Shown: positions 1-6,320, numbered from the stretch's first letter. The stretch: DNA of 10,961 bases from Dehalococcoidia bacterium (GCA_022866185.1 JALHUG010000134.1:1-10961); one strand, 5' to 3'. Translations and numbers: made by a program. Notes: generated from the letters alone by a model not told the origin.

Positions 1-7
1 AAGCCAT
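1..7 (-). CDS. Start of the next operon gene (ilvC expected), partial
   Basis: On the minus strand an ATG at 7-5 followed by GCT runs off the window edge. A good ribosome binding site, GGAGAG (22-17), lies 9 bases upstream. It follows ilvN on the same strand by about 127 bases. In many ilv operons the next gene is ilvC, ketol-acid reductoisomerase, which often begins Met-Ala. Only two codons are visible, so the identity is inference from gene order; the start site itself is moderately supported. Confidence 0.35.
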
Positions 8-25
8 TTCAGAATTCTCTCCACA

Positions 26-45
26 CCGCCCCGTAAACGGGGCGG
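26..45. repeat. 8-bp perfect hairpin, part of dispersed repeat copy 1
   Basis: Arms CCGCCCCG (26-33) and CGGGGCGG (38-45) are perfectly complementary around a TAAA loop. No T-tract follows on either strand, so a simple intrinsic terminator is unlikely. The same architecture, with a different but equally perfect stem, stands beside the second copy of the repeat at 6321-6340. Confidence 0.7.
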
Positions 46-58
46 CATCCATGCCCCC

Positions 59-104
59 GCCTTCTCCGCCATCCGCAGAGGCGGAGTCCGCAGGGCGGAC
101 AGGC
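59..104 (+). repeat. Dispersed palindromic repeat, copy 1
   Basis: This 46-base segment matches the reverse complement of 6252-6297 at 45 of 46 positions (G versus T at position 93). It is internally palindromic: CTCCGCC and GGCGGAG arms, and GCCT/AGGC at the ends. It lies between the ilvN stop and the probable start of the next ilv gene, so it would be transcribed within the operon mRNA. It resembles REP- or MITE-like intergenic elements; the family is not known to me. Confidence 0.8.
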
Positions 105-134
105 GGGGGTGGCAAGCCGTTTTTGAAACCGCTT

Positions 135-704
135 CTACTCAGACGAATATGGCGTCTCGCCCTCTGGATAGCGCTCGAACGGCTCTTCAACCAGCTCGTG
201 AAGGCCGGGGGTGGAGCTGGCAGCCCCACGCAGGAGGGCCACCCGACCGGTGCGCACTATCTCCACCACGCCGTAGTCCTTGAGCAGGTCGGACATGGCG
301 TCGATCTTGTCGTCTGGTCCGGTGACCTCGATGATCAGCGATTCCGGCCCGACATCGATGATCTCGGCCCGGAAGATGTTTACGATCTCGATGATCAGAC
401 TGCGGTTCTCGGCGGTGGCCTTCACCTTGATGAGGGCCAGCTCGCGGGAGACGACGTTTTCGTCGGAGATGTCGCGGATCTCCACCACGTCCACCAGCTT
501 GTCAAGCTGCTTGACGACCTGCTCGGCATCGGTGTTGGCATCGACCACGATGGTCATGCGGGACAGGCCCGCCGTCTCCGAGTGGCCCACTGCCAGGCTC
601 TCGATGTTGAACCCCCGCTGCCGCCACTTGCTGGCGATGCGGTTGAGCACGCCCGGCTTGTCCTCCACCAGGGCGATGATGATGTGCTGGCGTATCTCTC
701 TCAT
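135..704 (-). CDS. ilvN: Acetolactate synthase, small (regulatory) subunit
   Basis: This is the regulatory subunit of acetohydroxyacid synthase. It binds the IlvB catalytic subunit in the cytoplasm, raises its activity and normally confers feedback inhibition by valine. Residues about 5-75 form an ACT domain with the family signature DKPGVLNRIA (15-24), followed by the GFNIESLAVG segment (31-40). A C-terminal IlvN domain follows (about 80-165). At 189 residues it is somewhat longer than many 160-175 residue homologues, with an acidic, low-conservation tail. The ATG at 704-702 overlaps the ilvB TGA stop as ATGA, implying translational coupling and matched subunit synthesis. The TAG stop at 137-135 precedes a palindromic repeat rather than a clear terminator. 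The assignment is secure by sequence pattern and context; valine sensitivity is not testable from sequence alone. Confidence 0.96.
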   Translation of the reverse strand: MREIRQHIIIALVEDKPGVLNRIASKWRQRGFNIESLAVGHSETAGLSRMTIVVDANTDAEQVVKQLDKLVDVVEIRDISDENVVSRELALIKVKATAENRSLIIEIVNIFRAEIIDVGPESLIIEVTGPDDKIDAMSDLLKDYGVVEIVRTGRVALLRGAASSTPGLHELVEEPFERYPEGETPYSSE

Positions 705-2404
705 GCTTGCGCCACCACCCTCTCTTCTTCGTACTTGGGCAGGTCCATCGTCTCCTGCAGGGCTGCCCCCGGCGGCACCATCGGCCAGAGGTTCTCGTGC
801 TCCTCCACCTGAAAGTCGATGAGCACCGGCCCGGGGTGCTCCATGGCCCTGTAGACGGCCGATTCCACCATGTTCTTGTCAGTGACCCTTATCCCCAGAA
901 TGTCGTAGGCCTCGGCAATCTTCACGAAGTCGGGGTTCTTCAGGGGTGTGGCCACCAGGTTGTCGTGGTAGAAGAGGTGCTGCCACTGGCGCACCATCCC
1001 CAGGTGGCAATTGTTGATGATGGCGAACTTGATGGGCAGGTCGTTGATGGTGACGGTGATCAGGTCCTGCAGGGTCATCTGGAAGCCGCCGTCGCCGCAT
1101 ATCGACCACACCAGCTCCCCCGGCCGGGCTATCTGCACGCCGATGGCCGCCGGCACCTCGAACCCCATGGGGCCCAAGCCGCCGGCGGTGAATAGCGAGT
1201 TGGGCTTGTCGAACCACAAGAACTGGGCCGACCACATCTGGTGCTGCCCCACGCCGGTGACCACCGAGCAGTCGCCCTTGCTGGCGTCATATATCGTCTT
1301 GATGACGTACTGGGGCAGCAGCTTGTCCGTCTCGCGGATGGTGATCGACGGATGCTCCCGCCTTAGCTCGTCCAGGCGAGCCAGCCACTCCTCGCGCCCG
1401 CGGCTCTCCACCTGGCGGTTCAGCTCCTTGAGAATGGCCTTAGCATCGCCCTCGAGGGGTACCGTCGGCCGCACATTCTTGCCGATCTCCGCCGGGTCGA
1501 TGTCGATGTGGATGACCTTGGCGCCCGGGGCGAAGTCGCGCAGGCGGCCGGTCACTCGGTCGTCGAAGCGCATGCCGACGGCTATCAGCAGGTCGCATTC
1601 GCTGATGGCCATGTTGTTCCAGTACATGCCGTGCATACCGGGCATGCCCAAGCACAAGCGGTGAGAGCCAGGGAAGCTGCTGATGCCCAAGAGGGTAGTG
1701 ATGACGGGGATGTTCCCCTTCTCGGCCAGCTCCCGCAGCTCATCGTAGGCTTGGGAGATGATCACCCCGTGGCCGGCGAGGATCAGTGGCCGCTTCGACT
1801 CGTTGATCAGCTCCGCCGCCCTGCCGATGTGCTCACGGTCAGGGTGGGACACGGGTCGATAGCCCCGCAGCTCTAGCTTCTCGGGGTAGACGAACTCTGC
1901 CTTCTGCTGGAAGACATCGCGGGGAATATCGATGAGCACTGGCCCCGGCCGGCCCGTGGCGGCGATGTAGAACGCCTCGCGAATCATTCGCGGCAGGTCC
2001 GCTGCGTCCAGAGCCAGGTAGTTGTGCTTGGTGACGGGCAGGGTGATGCCGGTGATATCGGCTTCTTGGAAGCCGTCGCGGCCGATGAGCCCTCTCACCA
2101 CCTCGCCGGTGAGGGCCACCATGGGTACGGAGTCCAGCCAGGCGTTGGCGATGCCGGTCACCAGGTTGGTGGCCCCAGGGCCGGAGGTGGCGCAACACAC
2201 GCCTACCTTGCCCGAGGCCCTGGCATAGCCGTCGGCGGCGTGGGCGGCCACCTGCTCGTGCCGTACCAGGATGTGCTTGAGCTGGGGGTATTGGGGCAGG
2301 ATGTCGTAGAAAGACAGGGTCGCCCCGCCGGGAAGGCCGAAGATGTACTCCACCCCTTCCCGCAGCAGACACTCGCAGATCATCTGCGCTCCCGTAAGCT
2401 CCAT
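701..2404 (-). CDS. ilvB: Acetolactate synthase, large (catalytic) subunit
   Basis: This thiamine-diphosphate enzyme condenses two pyruvates to acetolactate, or pyruvate with 2-oxobutyrate to acetohydroxybutyrate, the first common step of valine/leucine and isoleucine synthesis. The N-terminal ThDP domain carries the catalytic glutamate in VRHEQ (Glu50) and the SGPGATN segment (74-80). The middle domain has the FAD-contact region GMRFDDRVTG (277-286). The C-terminal ThDP/Mg-binding motif runs from GDGG (437-440) to the NN pair (464-465). The 567-residue length is normal for the family. The ATG at 2404 follows a purine-rich stretch (GGGGAGAAGAGG). It lies 79 bases after ilvD and overlaps ilvN by four bases. 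The AHAS-specific GMHG region and the adjacent ilvN make other ThDP enzymes (glyoxylate carboligase, pyruvate oxidase) unlikely. Confidence 0.97.
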   Translation of the reverse strand: MELTGAQMICECLLREGVEYIFGLPGGATLSFYDILPQYPQLKHILVRHEQVAAHAADGYARASGKVGVCCATSGPGATNLVTGIANAWLDSVPMVALTGEVVRGLIGRDGFQEADITGITLPVTKHNYLALDAADLPRMIREAFYIAATGRPGPVLIDIPRDVFQQKAEFVYPEKLELRGYRPVSHPDREHIGRAAELINESKRPLILAGHGVIISQAYDELRELAEKGNIPVITTLLGISSFPGSHRLCLGMPGMHGMYWNNMAISECDLLIAVGMRFDDRVTGRLRDFAPGAKVIHIDIDPAEIGKNVRPTVPLEGDAKAILKELNRQVESRGREEWLARLDELRREHPSITIRETDKLLPQYVIKTIYDASKGDCSVVTGVGQHQMWSAQFLWFDKPNSLFTAGGLGPMGFEVPAAIGVQIARPGELVWSICGDGGFQMTLQDLITVTINDLPIKFAIINNCHLGMVRQWQHLFYHDNLVATPLKNPDFVKIAEAYDILGIRVTDKNMVESAVYRAMEHPGPVLIDFQVEEHENLWPMVPPGAALQETMDLPKYEEERVVAQA

Positions 2405-2483
2405 TGCCTCTTCTCCCCTCTAGTGGCGGGCTATCGCCGTAGCCATGGCCGATTGCCCTTCCAATCGCTGGGCCATCTCTCTG

Positions 2484-4163
2484 TCAATCTTTAAAGACGG
2501 CGCCCCTGCTAGCGCTCGTTACATACTGAGCGTAGCGTTTTAGATAACCAGTGTCGATCTTGGGCTGAAAGGGCGGCAGAGCGGCCAGGCGCGCCTCGAT
2601 CTCCTCTTGGCTGAGGGCGATATCCAGGCGCTGGTTGGCGATATCGATGCTCACCTCATCGCCGTCTCGGAGGGCGGCGATGGGGCCGCCAGCCGCTGCC
2701 TCCGGCGACACGTGGCCGATGGAGGCGCCGCGGGTGGCGCCTGAGAAGCGGCCGTCGGTGATCAGGGCCACCTTGTCGTCCATCCCCATGCCCGAGATCA
2801 TGGAAGTAGGGGAGAGCATCTCCGGCATGCCGGGGCCGCCCCTGGGCCCCTCGTAGCGCAGCACCAGCACATCGCCTTCCTTGAAATGGCGGCTCATGAT
2901 CGCCTGGGTGCACTCCGCTTCGGAATCGAAGCAACGCGCCGGTCCGCGGTGGCTCATCATCTGGGGAGCCACCGCCCCCGACTTCACCACCGCCCCTTCT
3001 GGAGCCAGGCTGCCGAAGAGAACGGTCAGCCCACCCCTGGGCGAGTAGGGCTCGGCGAAGGGGCGGATCACAGTGCGGTCGCACACCGCGGCGGCGGCGA
3101 TGTTCTCGCCCACCGTCTTGCCCGTGACCGTGGGCAGCTCTGTGTGCAAAACCGACTCTATCTCCTTCATGACGGCTGCAATGCCGCCCGCCCGCTGGAG
3201 GTCCTCCACGTGGTGAGACCCCGCTGGGCTGATGCGGCACAACTCGGGCGTGCGGGCGCTGATCTCGTTCACCATATCCAGGGGGAAATCCGCCCCCGCC
3301 TCGTGGGCGATGGCCAGCAGGTGGAGTATGGAGTTCGTGCTGCCACCCAAGGCCGTATCCACCGCCAGGGCGTTCCAGATGCCATCGCGGGTCACCATCT
3401 GGCGCGGCCGCAGGTCACGCTCGAGAAGCTCCATCACCTGGGCTCCGGCCTCCTTGGCCAGGCGAATGCGGGCGGCGTCCACGGCGGGGATGGTGCCGTT
3501 GCCGGGCAGGGCCAGCCCCAGGGCCTCGGTGGCGCAGTTCATGGTGTTGGCGGTGAACATGCCGGCGCAGGAGCCGCAGGTGGGGCAGGCCATCTCCTCC
3601 AGCCGCCCCAGCTCCTCCTCCGACAGGTCTCCCTTGCTCACCAGGCCCACCGCCTCAAAGACGGTGTTCAGATCCACCGCGCGGCCCTGCCACTGGCCGG
3701 CCAGCATCGGCCCACCGGCGATGAAGATGCAGGGCAGGTTCAGCCGCACTGCTGCCATGAGCATTCCCGGAACAATCTTGTCGCAATTAGTGACGAACAC
3801 CAGGGCGTCGAAGGCGTGAGCCATCGCCATGCACTCCACGCCATCGGCGATGACCTCGCGGCTGGCCAGGCTGTAGCGCATGCCGATGTGGCCCATGGCG
3901 ATGCCGTCGTCCACGCCGGGGACGTTCACCTCGAAGGGGGTGCCGCCAGCGCCGCGCACGCCGCCCTTGGCCGCCTCGGCGAGCTGGCGCAGGTGGGTGT
4001 GGCCGGGGATGATCTCGCTGTAGCTGTTGACGACGCCGACGAAGGGTTGGCTCATCTCCTTGTCGGTGAGGCCCAGGGCCCGCAGCAGCGACCGGTGGGG
4101 CGCCCGTTCCACGCCCTTTTTCACCATATCGCTTCTCAGGACGGGCCTAGAAGCCGCTGCCAT
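2484..4163 (-). CDS. ilvD: Dihydroxy-acid dehydratase
   Basis: This enzyme dehydrates 2,3-dihydroxyisovalerate and 2,3-dihydroxy-3-methylvalerate to the corresponding 2-oxo acids in branched-chain amino acid synthesis. It is an Fe-S-dependent cytoplasmic enzyme of the IlvD/Edd family. Cluster cysteines are visible in NCDKIVPGM (Cys127) and in CPTCGSCAGM (Cys193, 196, 199). The late GRFSGATRG motif is also present. The 559-residue length is typical. The ATG at 4163 is chosen because AGGAGG (4178-4173) lies 9 bases upstream; the internal Met14 (MVKKG) lacks that support. It is the first gene after the T-box leader, about 390 bases downstream of the promoter. The paralogue Edd (phosphogluconate dehydratase) is excluded by the ilv context and motif spacing. 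Confidence 0.97.
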   Translation of the reverse strand: MAAASRPVLRSDMVKKGVERAPHRSLLRALGLTDKEMSQPFVGVVNSYSEIIPGHTHLRQLAEAAKGGVRGAGGTPFEVNVPGVDDGIAMGHIGMRYSLASREVIADGVECMAMAHAFDALVFVTNCDKIVPGMLMAAVRLNLPCIFIAGGPMLAGQWQGRAVDLNTVFEAVGLVSKGDLSEEELGRLEEMACPTCGSCAGMFTANTMNCATEALGLALPGNGTIPAVDAARIRLAKEAGAQVMELLERDLRPRQMVTRDGIWNALAVDTALGGSTNSILHLLAIAHEAGADFPLDMVNEISARTPELCRISPAGSHHVEDLQRAGGIAAVMKEIESVLHTELPTVTGKTVGENIAAAAVCDRTVIRPFAEPYSPRGGLTVLFGSLAPEGAVVKSGAVAPQMMSHRGPARCFDSEAECTQAIMSRHFKEGDVLVLRYEGPRGGPGMPEMLSPTSMISGMGMDDKVALITDGRFSGATRGASIGHVSPEAAAGGPIAALRDGDEVSIDIANQRLDIALSQEEIEARLAALPPFQPKIDTGYLKRYAQYVTSASRGAVFKD

Positions 4164-4200
4164 GGCCTATTTCCTCCTCTGGGCCGGGGAGTTTGCCCCG

Positions 4201-4241
4201 CCCGAAACAACCGATCCCGTCCCCGAAAGGGACGGGATCGG
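4201..4241 (-). terminator. T-box terminator 2
   Basis: This is a perfect 13-bp stem (4241-4229 with 4223-4211) around a 5-nt loop. It is followed by UUGUUU (4210-4205), a short U-rich tract. It is stronger in stem length than terminator 1 and shares the UCCCGUCCC/GGGACGGGA core with it, suggesting the module arose by partial duplication. Confidence 0.82.
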
Positions 4242-4267
4242 ATAGGAATCCTCGTGGTACCACCCTT
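4227..4267 (-). promoter_or_regulatory. T-box antiterminator 2 (ilvD-proximal)
   Basis: The RNA folds as AAGGG/CCCUU, a 7-nt bulge UGGUACC, then ACG/CGU, with an inner GGAU/AUCC hairpin in the loop. The T-box AGGGUGGUACCACG is near the family consensus. Its bulge U matches the A73 discriminator of tRNA-Leu (also Ile and Val). Confidence 0.85.
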
Positions 4268-4302
4268 CTTCTCCGCCAAGTCAGTACTCTGGCAGCACCC
4301 CC

Positions 4303-4344
4303 AAAATACAAATCCCGTCCCAAAGGGATCCCGCTGGGACGGGA
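4303..4344 (-). terminator. T-box terminator 1
   Basis: Perfect 9-bp arms, UCCCGUCCC (4344-4336) and GGGACGGGA (4321-4313), are followed by the U-rich run UUUGUAUUUU (4312-4303). This is a classical intrinsic terminator, and it overlaps antiterminator 1. Confidence 0.85.
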
Positions 4345-4358
4345 CGATGCCACCCTTT
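4322..4358 (-). promoter_or_regulatory. T-box antiterminator 1 (upstream)
   Basis: The RNA folds as AAAGGG/CCCUUU, a 7-nt bulge UGGCAUC, an upper helix GUCCC/GGGAU and an 8-nt loop, which is the canonical T-box geometry. The bulge base after UGG is C, whereas tRNA-Leu normally carries A73, which would call for U. The upper helix uses bases that terminator 1 needs, so the two folds exclude each other. Confidence 0.8.
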
Positions 4359-4563
4359 TTCTCCAACTTGGCGGAGCTCTCTCGGCGCTGTAACGGGCGC
4401 TCCCGACCAGGCCTACCGTGCAAACAACAGATTCAGCCTGGTGGCTCTGAGGCGAGTTCGAGGCTCCTGTGCCGCCGGGCTCTCACCTCACCCCGGTTCT
4501 CTTTAGCAGGAAGGAACCTCTACTACTCCCCTTCGTCGCCTTTTCAGTTTAGTTGTGAACGCT

Positions 4564-4592
4564 ATTCTAGCAGCGAAAGCTGGCAGTGTCAA
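4564..4592 (-). promoter_or_regulatory. Sigma-70 promoter of the ilv operon
   Basis: On the minus strand, -35 TTGACA (4592-4587) and -10 TAGAAT (4569-4564) are separated by exactly 17 bases. Transcription should start near 4557, giving a leader of roughly 390 bases that covers the whole T-box. The -35 box lies within an inverted repeat shared with the divergent promoter. Confidence 0.85.
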
Positions 4593-4648
4593 GCAAGATT
4601 CGGGCGTGCGCCGGCCCCGGCCTTCCTTCGCTACAGTCGTTGACACTG
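4584..4648. repeat. 9-bp inverted repeat covering both divergent -35 boxes
   Basis: CAGTGTCAA (4584-4592) and TTGACACTG (4640-4648) are perfect inverted copies 47 bases apart. Each contains a full -35 hexamer plus the same three following bases. They could be paired operators or simply two consensus -35 boxes. Confidence 0.55.
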
Positions 4649-4668
4649 AGGCTTGCCCATTATACAAT
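4640..4668 (+). promoter_or_regulatory. Divergent sigma-70 promoter for the MerR-like gene
   Basis: On the plus strand, -35 TTGACA (4640-4645) and -10 TACAAT (4663-4668; an overlapping TATACA is also present) have 17-base spacing. The start would be near 4675, giving a leader of about 50 bases before the ATG at 4723. Confidence 0.75.
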
Positions 4669-4722
4669 CTGCCCTGCGTCTCGAAAGTCTTGGGAGATTT
4701 GGTAAACTTTAGGGAGCTTTGA

Positions 4723-5403
4723 ATGCGCGCTCGGCCTTCTCTTGAGGTTACGCAAGATCGGAGTCAGCCTAGCCGCTGGATCAGTCTCAGGCTGGCCTGC
4801 AATCTCCTGGGGGTGAACGAATCGACCTTGCGTCGCTGGGCTGATGGCGGCTATGTTCGCTCCTTCCGCACCCCTGGGGGTCATCGCCGTTTCGCCGAGG
4901 ATGACCTGCGGGCCCTCATGGCCGGCCAAGGGCGACCGGGCCCTGCCAGCTACGGCTCACTGGGCCACCTGGCGCTGATGCGCATTCGCCGCCGCCTTCA
5001 GCGGGGCACGAGGCACCAGGCCCACTGGTACGCCGGCGTGCCCGAGGGCGACCGGGAGCGACTACGTTCCCTCGGCCAGCGCCTGGTCAATCTAGTCTCC
5101 GAGTACCTGGCCCGAGGAAGCCGCCGATCTCGTCTCATGGAGGAGGCCCGCCAGATCGGACACGAATACGGAAAAGAGTTCGCCGACAAGAAGCTACCCG
5201 TACGTGACGCCGTGGAGGCCTTCATCTTCTTCCGCAAGGGGCTGGATGACGCGGCCATAGAGCTGGCTCATCGGGGCAATCTATCGGCGGAGGAAGCGGT
5301 GGAGGTGTGGGAACTCATGGCTGGCCTGGCCGACCAGGTCCTCCTGGCGATGGCCGATGCCTACCAACAGGTGCGATCGCCGCAAGCTGCTCCGGCGGGT
5401 TAG
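4723..5403 (+). CDS. MerR/excisionase-type DNA-binding protein with helical C-terminal domain
   Basis: Residues 19-67 form a winged helix-turn-helix of the MerR/excisionase (HTH_17) type. The pattern is ISLRLACNLLGVNESTLRRW, then the family's wing with RTPGGHRRF (49-57). After a linker with basic residues (85-98), residues 110-215 are predicted all-helical, with conserved-looking charged positions (RQIGHEYGKEFAD; FIFFRKGLDDA). This part faintly resembles RsbR/kinase N-terminal sensor bundles, but I do not recognise it firmly. No cobalamin-binding motif is visible. GGAG sits 8 bases before the ATG. It is transcribed divergently from the ilv operon, from a promoter sharing an inverted repeat with the ilv promoter. 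It is probably a regulator, but its target and ligand are unknown. The HAD gene follows after 77 bases. Confidence 0.8.
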   Translation: MRARPSLEVTQDRSQPSRWISLRLACNLLGVNESTLRRWADGGYVRSFRTPGGHRRFAEDDLRALMAGQGRPGPASYGSLGHLALMRIRRRLQRGTRHQAHWYAGVPEGDRERLRSLGQRLVNLVSEYLARGSRRSRLMEEARQIGHEYGKEFADKKLPVRDAVEAFIFFRKGLDDAAIELAHRGNLSAEEAVEVWELMAGLADQVLLAMADAYQQVRSPQAAPAG

Positions 5404-5480
5404 GAGCCTTTCGCTTTCTGGAGAGGATCGCGCTCCCTGGCGTCACCATTTGCCGCCTCTGCCTAGGGGTAGGTCGCAAG

Positions 5481-6185
5481 ATGCTCGATTCGATTCGCAC
5501 TATTGCCTTCGACTGCTACGGCACCATCGTCCGGTTCACCACGCCCGATTTCGTCCGCACCATGGCCGAGGTTGCCCGCGCCCAGGGCCTGGCGGTTGAC
5601 CCCGAGGTCCTCTGGGACGGCTTCGTGAAGGCGGCCTTCGTCTTTCGAGGCGATAACGCGGCTAGGCCTGGCTTCCACCGCTACGAGGAGGCCTGGGCTT
5701 TCCAGTTCGAGCGAGCTGCTCAGGAGCTTGGCCTGGTGGGCGATGGCGCTCTGGCGGCGCTTCGCCTCAAAGAGGAGCTATCCCAGGCCGAGGCCTATGC
5801 GGAGGTGGCCGAGGTGCTGGAAGCGCTGCGGGCTCGCTATCGGTTGGCGGTCCTCTCCAACGCCGATGACGATTTCCTCCACGCCTGCCTGGCCAGGAAC
5901 GGCCTCGAGTTCGATGTCGTGGTCTCCTCGGAGGCGGCTCAGGCCCTCAAGCCGGACCCGGCCATCTTCCTCCATCTGGCCAGGGTGATGGGCCTGGAAC
6001 GCCACCAGATCCTCTATGTTGGCGACAATCCCATGCCCGACATCGTGGGCGCCCGGAGGGCAGGGGTTCCAGTGGCCTGGCTGAATCGCTCCGGCCATCC
6101 CCTGCCTGAGGACATGCCCGAGCCCGACCTCCAGGTTGGCAGCCTGCGCGATCTTTTGGCTGCTCTCCCGGGCCGGCGGCCTTAG
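5481..6185 (+). CDS. HAD-superfamily hydrolase (subfamily IA, haloacid-dehalogenase-like)
   Basis: This is a cytoplasmic hydrolase of 234 residues. Motif I is FDCYGTI (10-16) with nucleophile Asp11. Motif II is SNAD (Ser126). The motif III lysine is in LKPDP (Lys157). Motif IV is GDNPMPD (181-187). The helical cap lies between motifs I and II (subfamily IA). The position two after the nucleophile is Tyr13, as in L-2-haloacid dehalogenases (DxYGT), instead of the Asp used as general acid by most HAD phosphatases. The substrate cannot be read from sequence. The ATG at 5481 is chosen because motif I falls at residue 10 and a purine-rich AGGGGTAGG lies just upstream; an open frame from 5307 would overlap the preceding gene by about 100 bases. 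It is likely co-transcribed with the MerR-like gene. Confidence 0.88.
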   Translation: MLDSIRTIAFDCYGTIVRFTTPDFVRTMAEVARAQGLAVDPEVLWDGFVKAAFVFRGDNAARPGFHRYEEAWAFQFERAAQELGLVGDGALAALRLKEELSQAEAYAEVAEVLEALRARYRLAVLSNADDDFLHACLARNGLEFDVVVSSEAAQALKPDPAIFLHLARVMGLERHQILYVGDNPMPDIVGARRAGVPVAWLNRSGHPLPEDMPEPDLQVGSLRDLLAALPGRRP

Positions 6186-6251
6186 TGGGCCAAAAACGTA
6201 ACTGGTTCATGATTGGTGGGTTCCAGGCTTCCGGGTTCACACACGACCGCA

Positions 6252-6297
6252 GCCTGTCCGCCATGCGGACTCCGCCTCTGCGGATGGCGGAGAAGGC
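6252..6297 (-). repeat. Dispersed palindromic repeat, copy 2
   Basis: This is the inverted, 45/46-identical partner of 59-104. Palindromic ends TCCGCCAT (6257-6264) and ATGGCGGA (6284-6291) are perfect here, whereas copy 1 has lost one base of the match. It sits in the HAD-dnaN intergenic region, outside any coding frame. Confidence 0.8.
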
Positions 6298-6320
6298 TGC
6301 GGCATCGGTATGGATTGATG

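Larger units (their letters stand above)
4201..4557 (-). promoter_or_regulatory. Leucine T-box leader with two antiterminator/terminator modules
   Basis: This is a tRNA-sensing leader RNA for the ilv operon. Stem I spans about 4540-4443. A K-turn-like base (GGC/GCC) is followed by a loop-E motif, with AGUA at 4527-4521 opposite GAA at 4459-4457. Then come a 9-bp helix (GAGGUUCCU/AGGAGCCUC), an AGAGA bulge region and an apical GGUGAGAG loop. The specifier next to GAA reads CUC (4456-4454), a leucine codon. Stem II is CCAGGC/GCCUGG (4441-4407). Two T-box motifs follow: UGGC at 4343-4356 and UGGU at 4253-4266. Each has its own terminator. In the family, uncharged tRNA pairs with the specifier and the UGGN bulge and stabilises the antiterminator. 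The structure was folded by eye. The Leu assignment fits B. subtilis ilv-leu regulation. Confidence 0.9.

Noticed and set aside
26..45. Hairpin after ilvN as an intrinsic terminator
   Set aside because: It lacks a T-tract on either strand, and a good ribosome binding site and start codon follow on the minus strand, so the operon seems to continue.
51..812. Long plus-strand open frame across ilvN
   Set aside because: It is antisense to ilvN and the ilvB end, which have clear family motifs. Its composition reflects the opposite-strand codons of GC-rich genes.
2886..4643. 585-codon plus-strand open frame opposite ilvD and the T-box
   Set aside because: It is the mirror of ilvD and runs through the T-box leader and the ilv promoter. 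Its His/Gly/Ala-rich translation is typical of a shadow frame.
4659..4664. Minus-strand TATAAT as a second ilv promoter
   Set aside because: No acceptable -35 lies 16-18 bases upstream. The sequence is the near-palindromic complement of the divergent -10 region.
5307..5480. Upstream extension of the HAD gene
   Set aside because: It would overlap the MerR-like gene by about 100 bases and add 58 residues before motif I, which normally lies at the extreme N-terminus.
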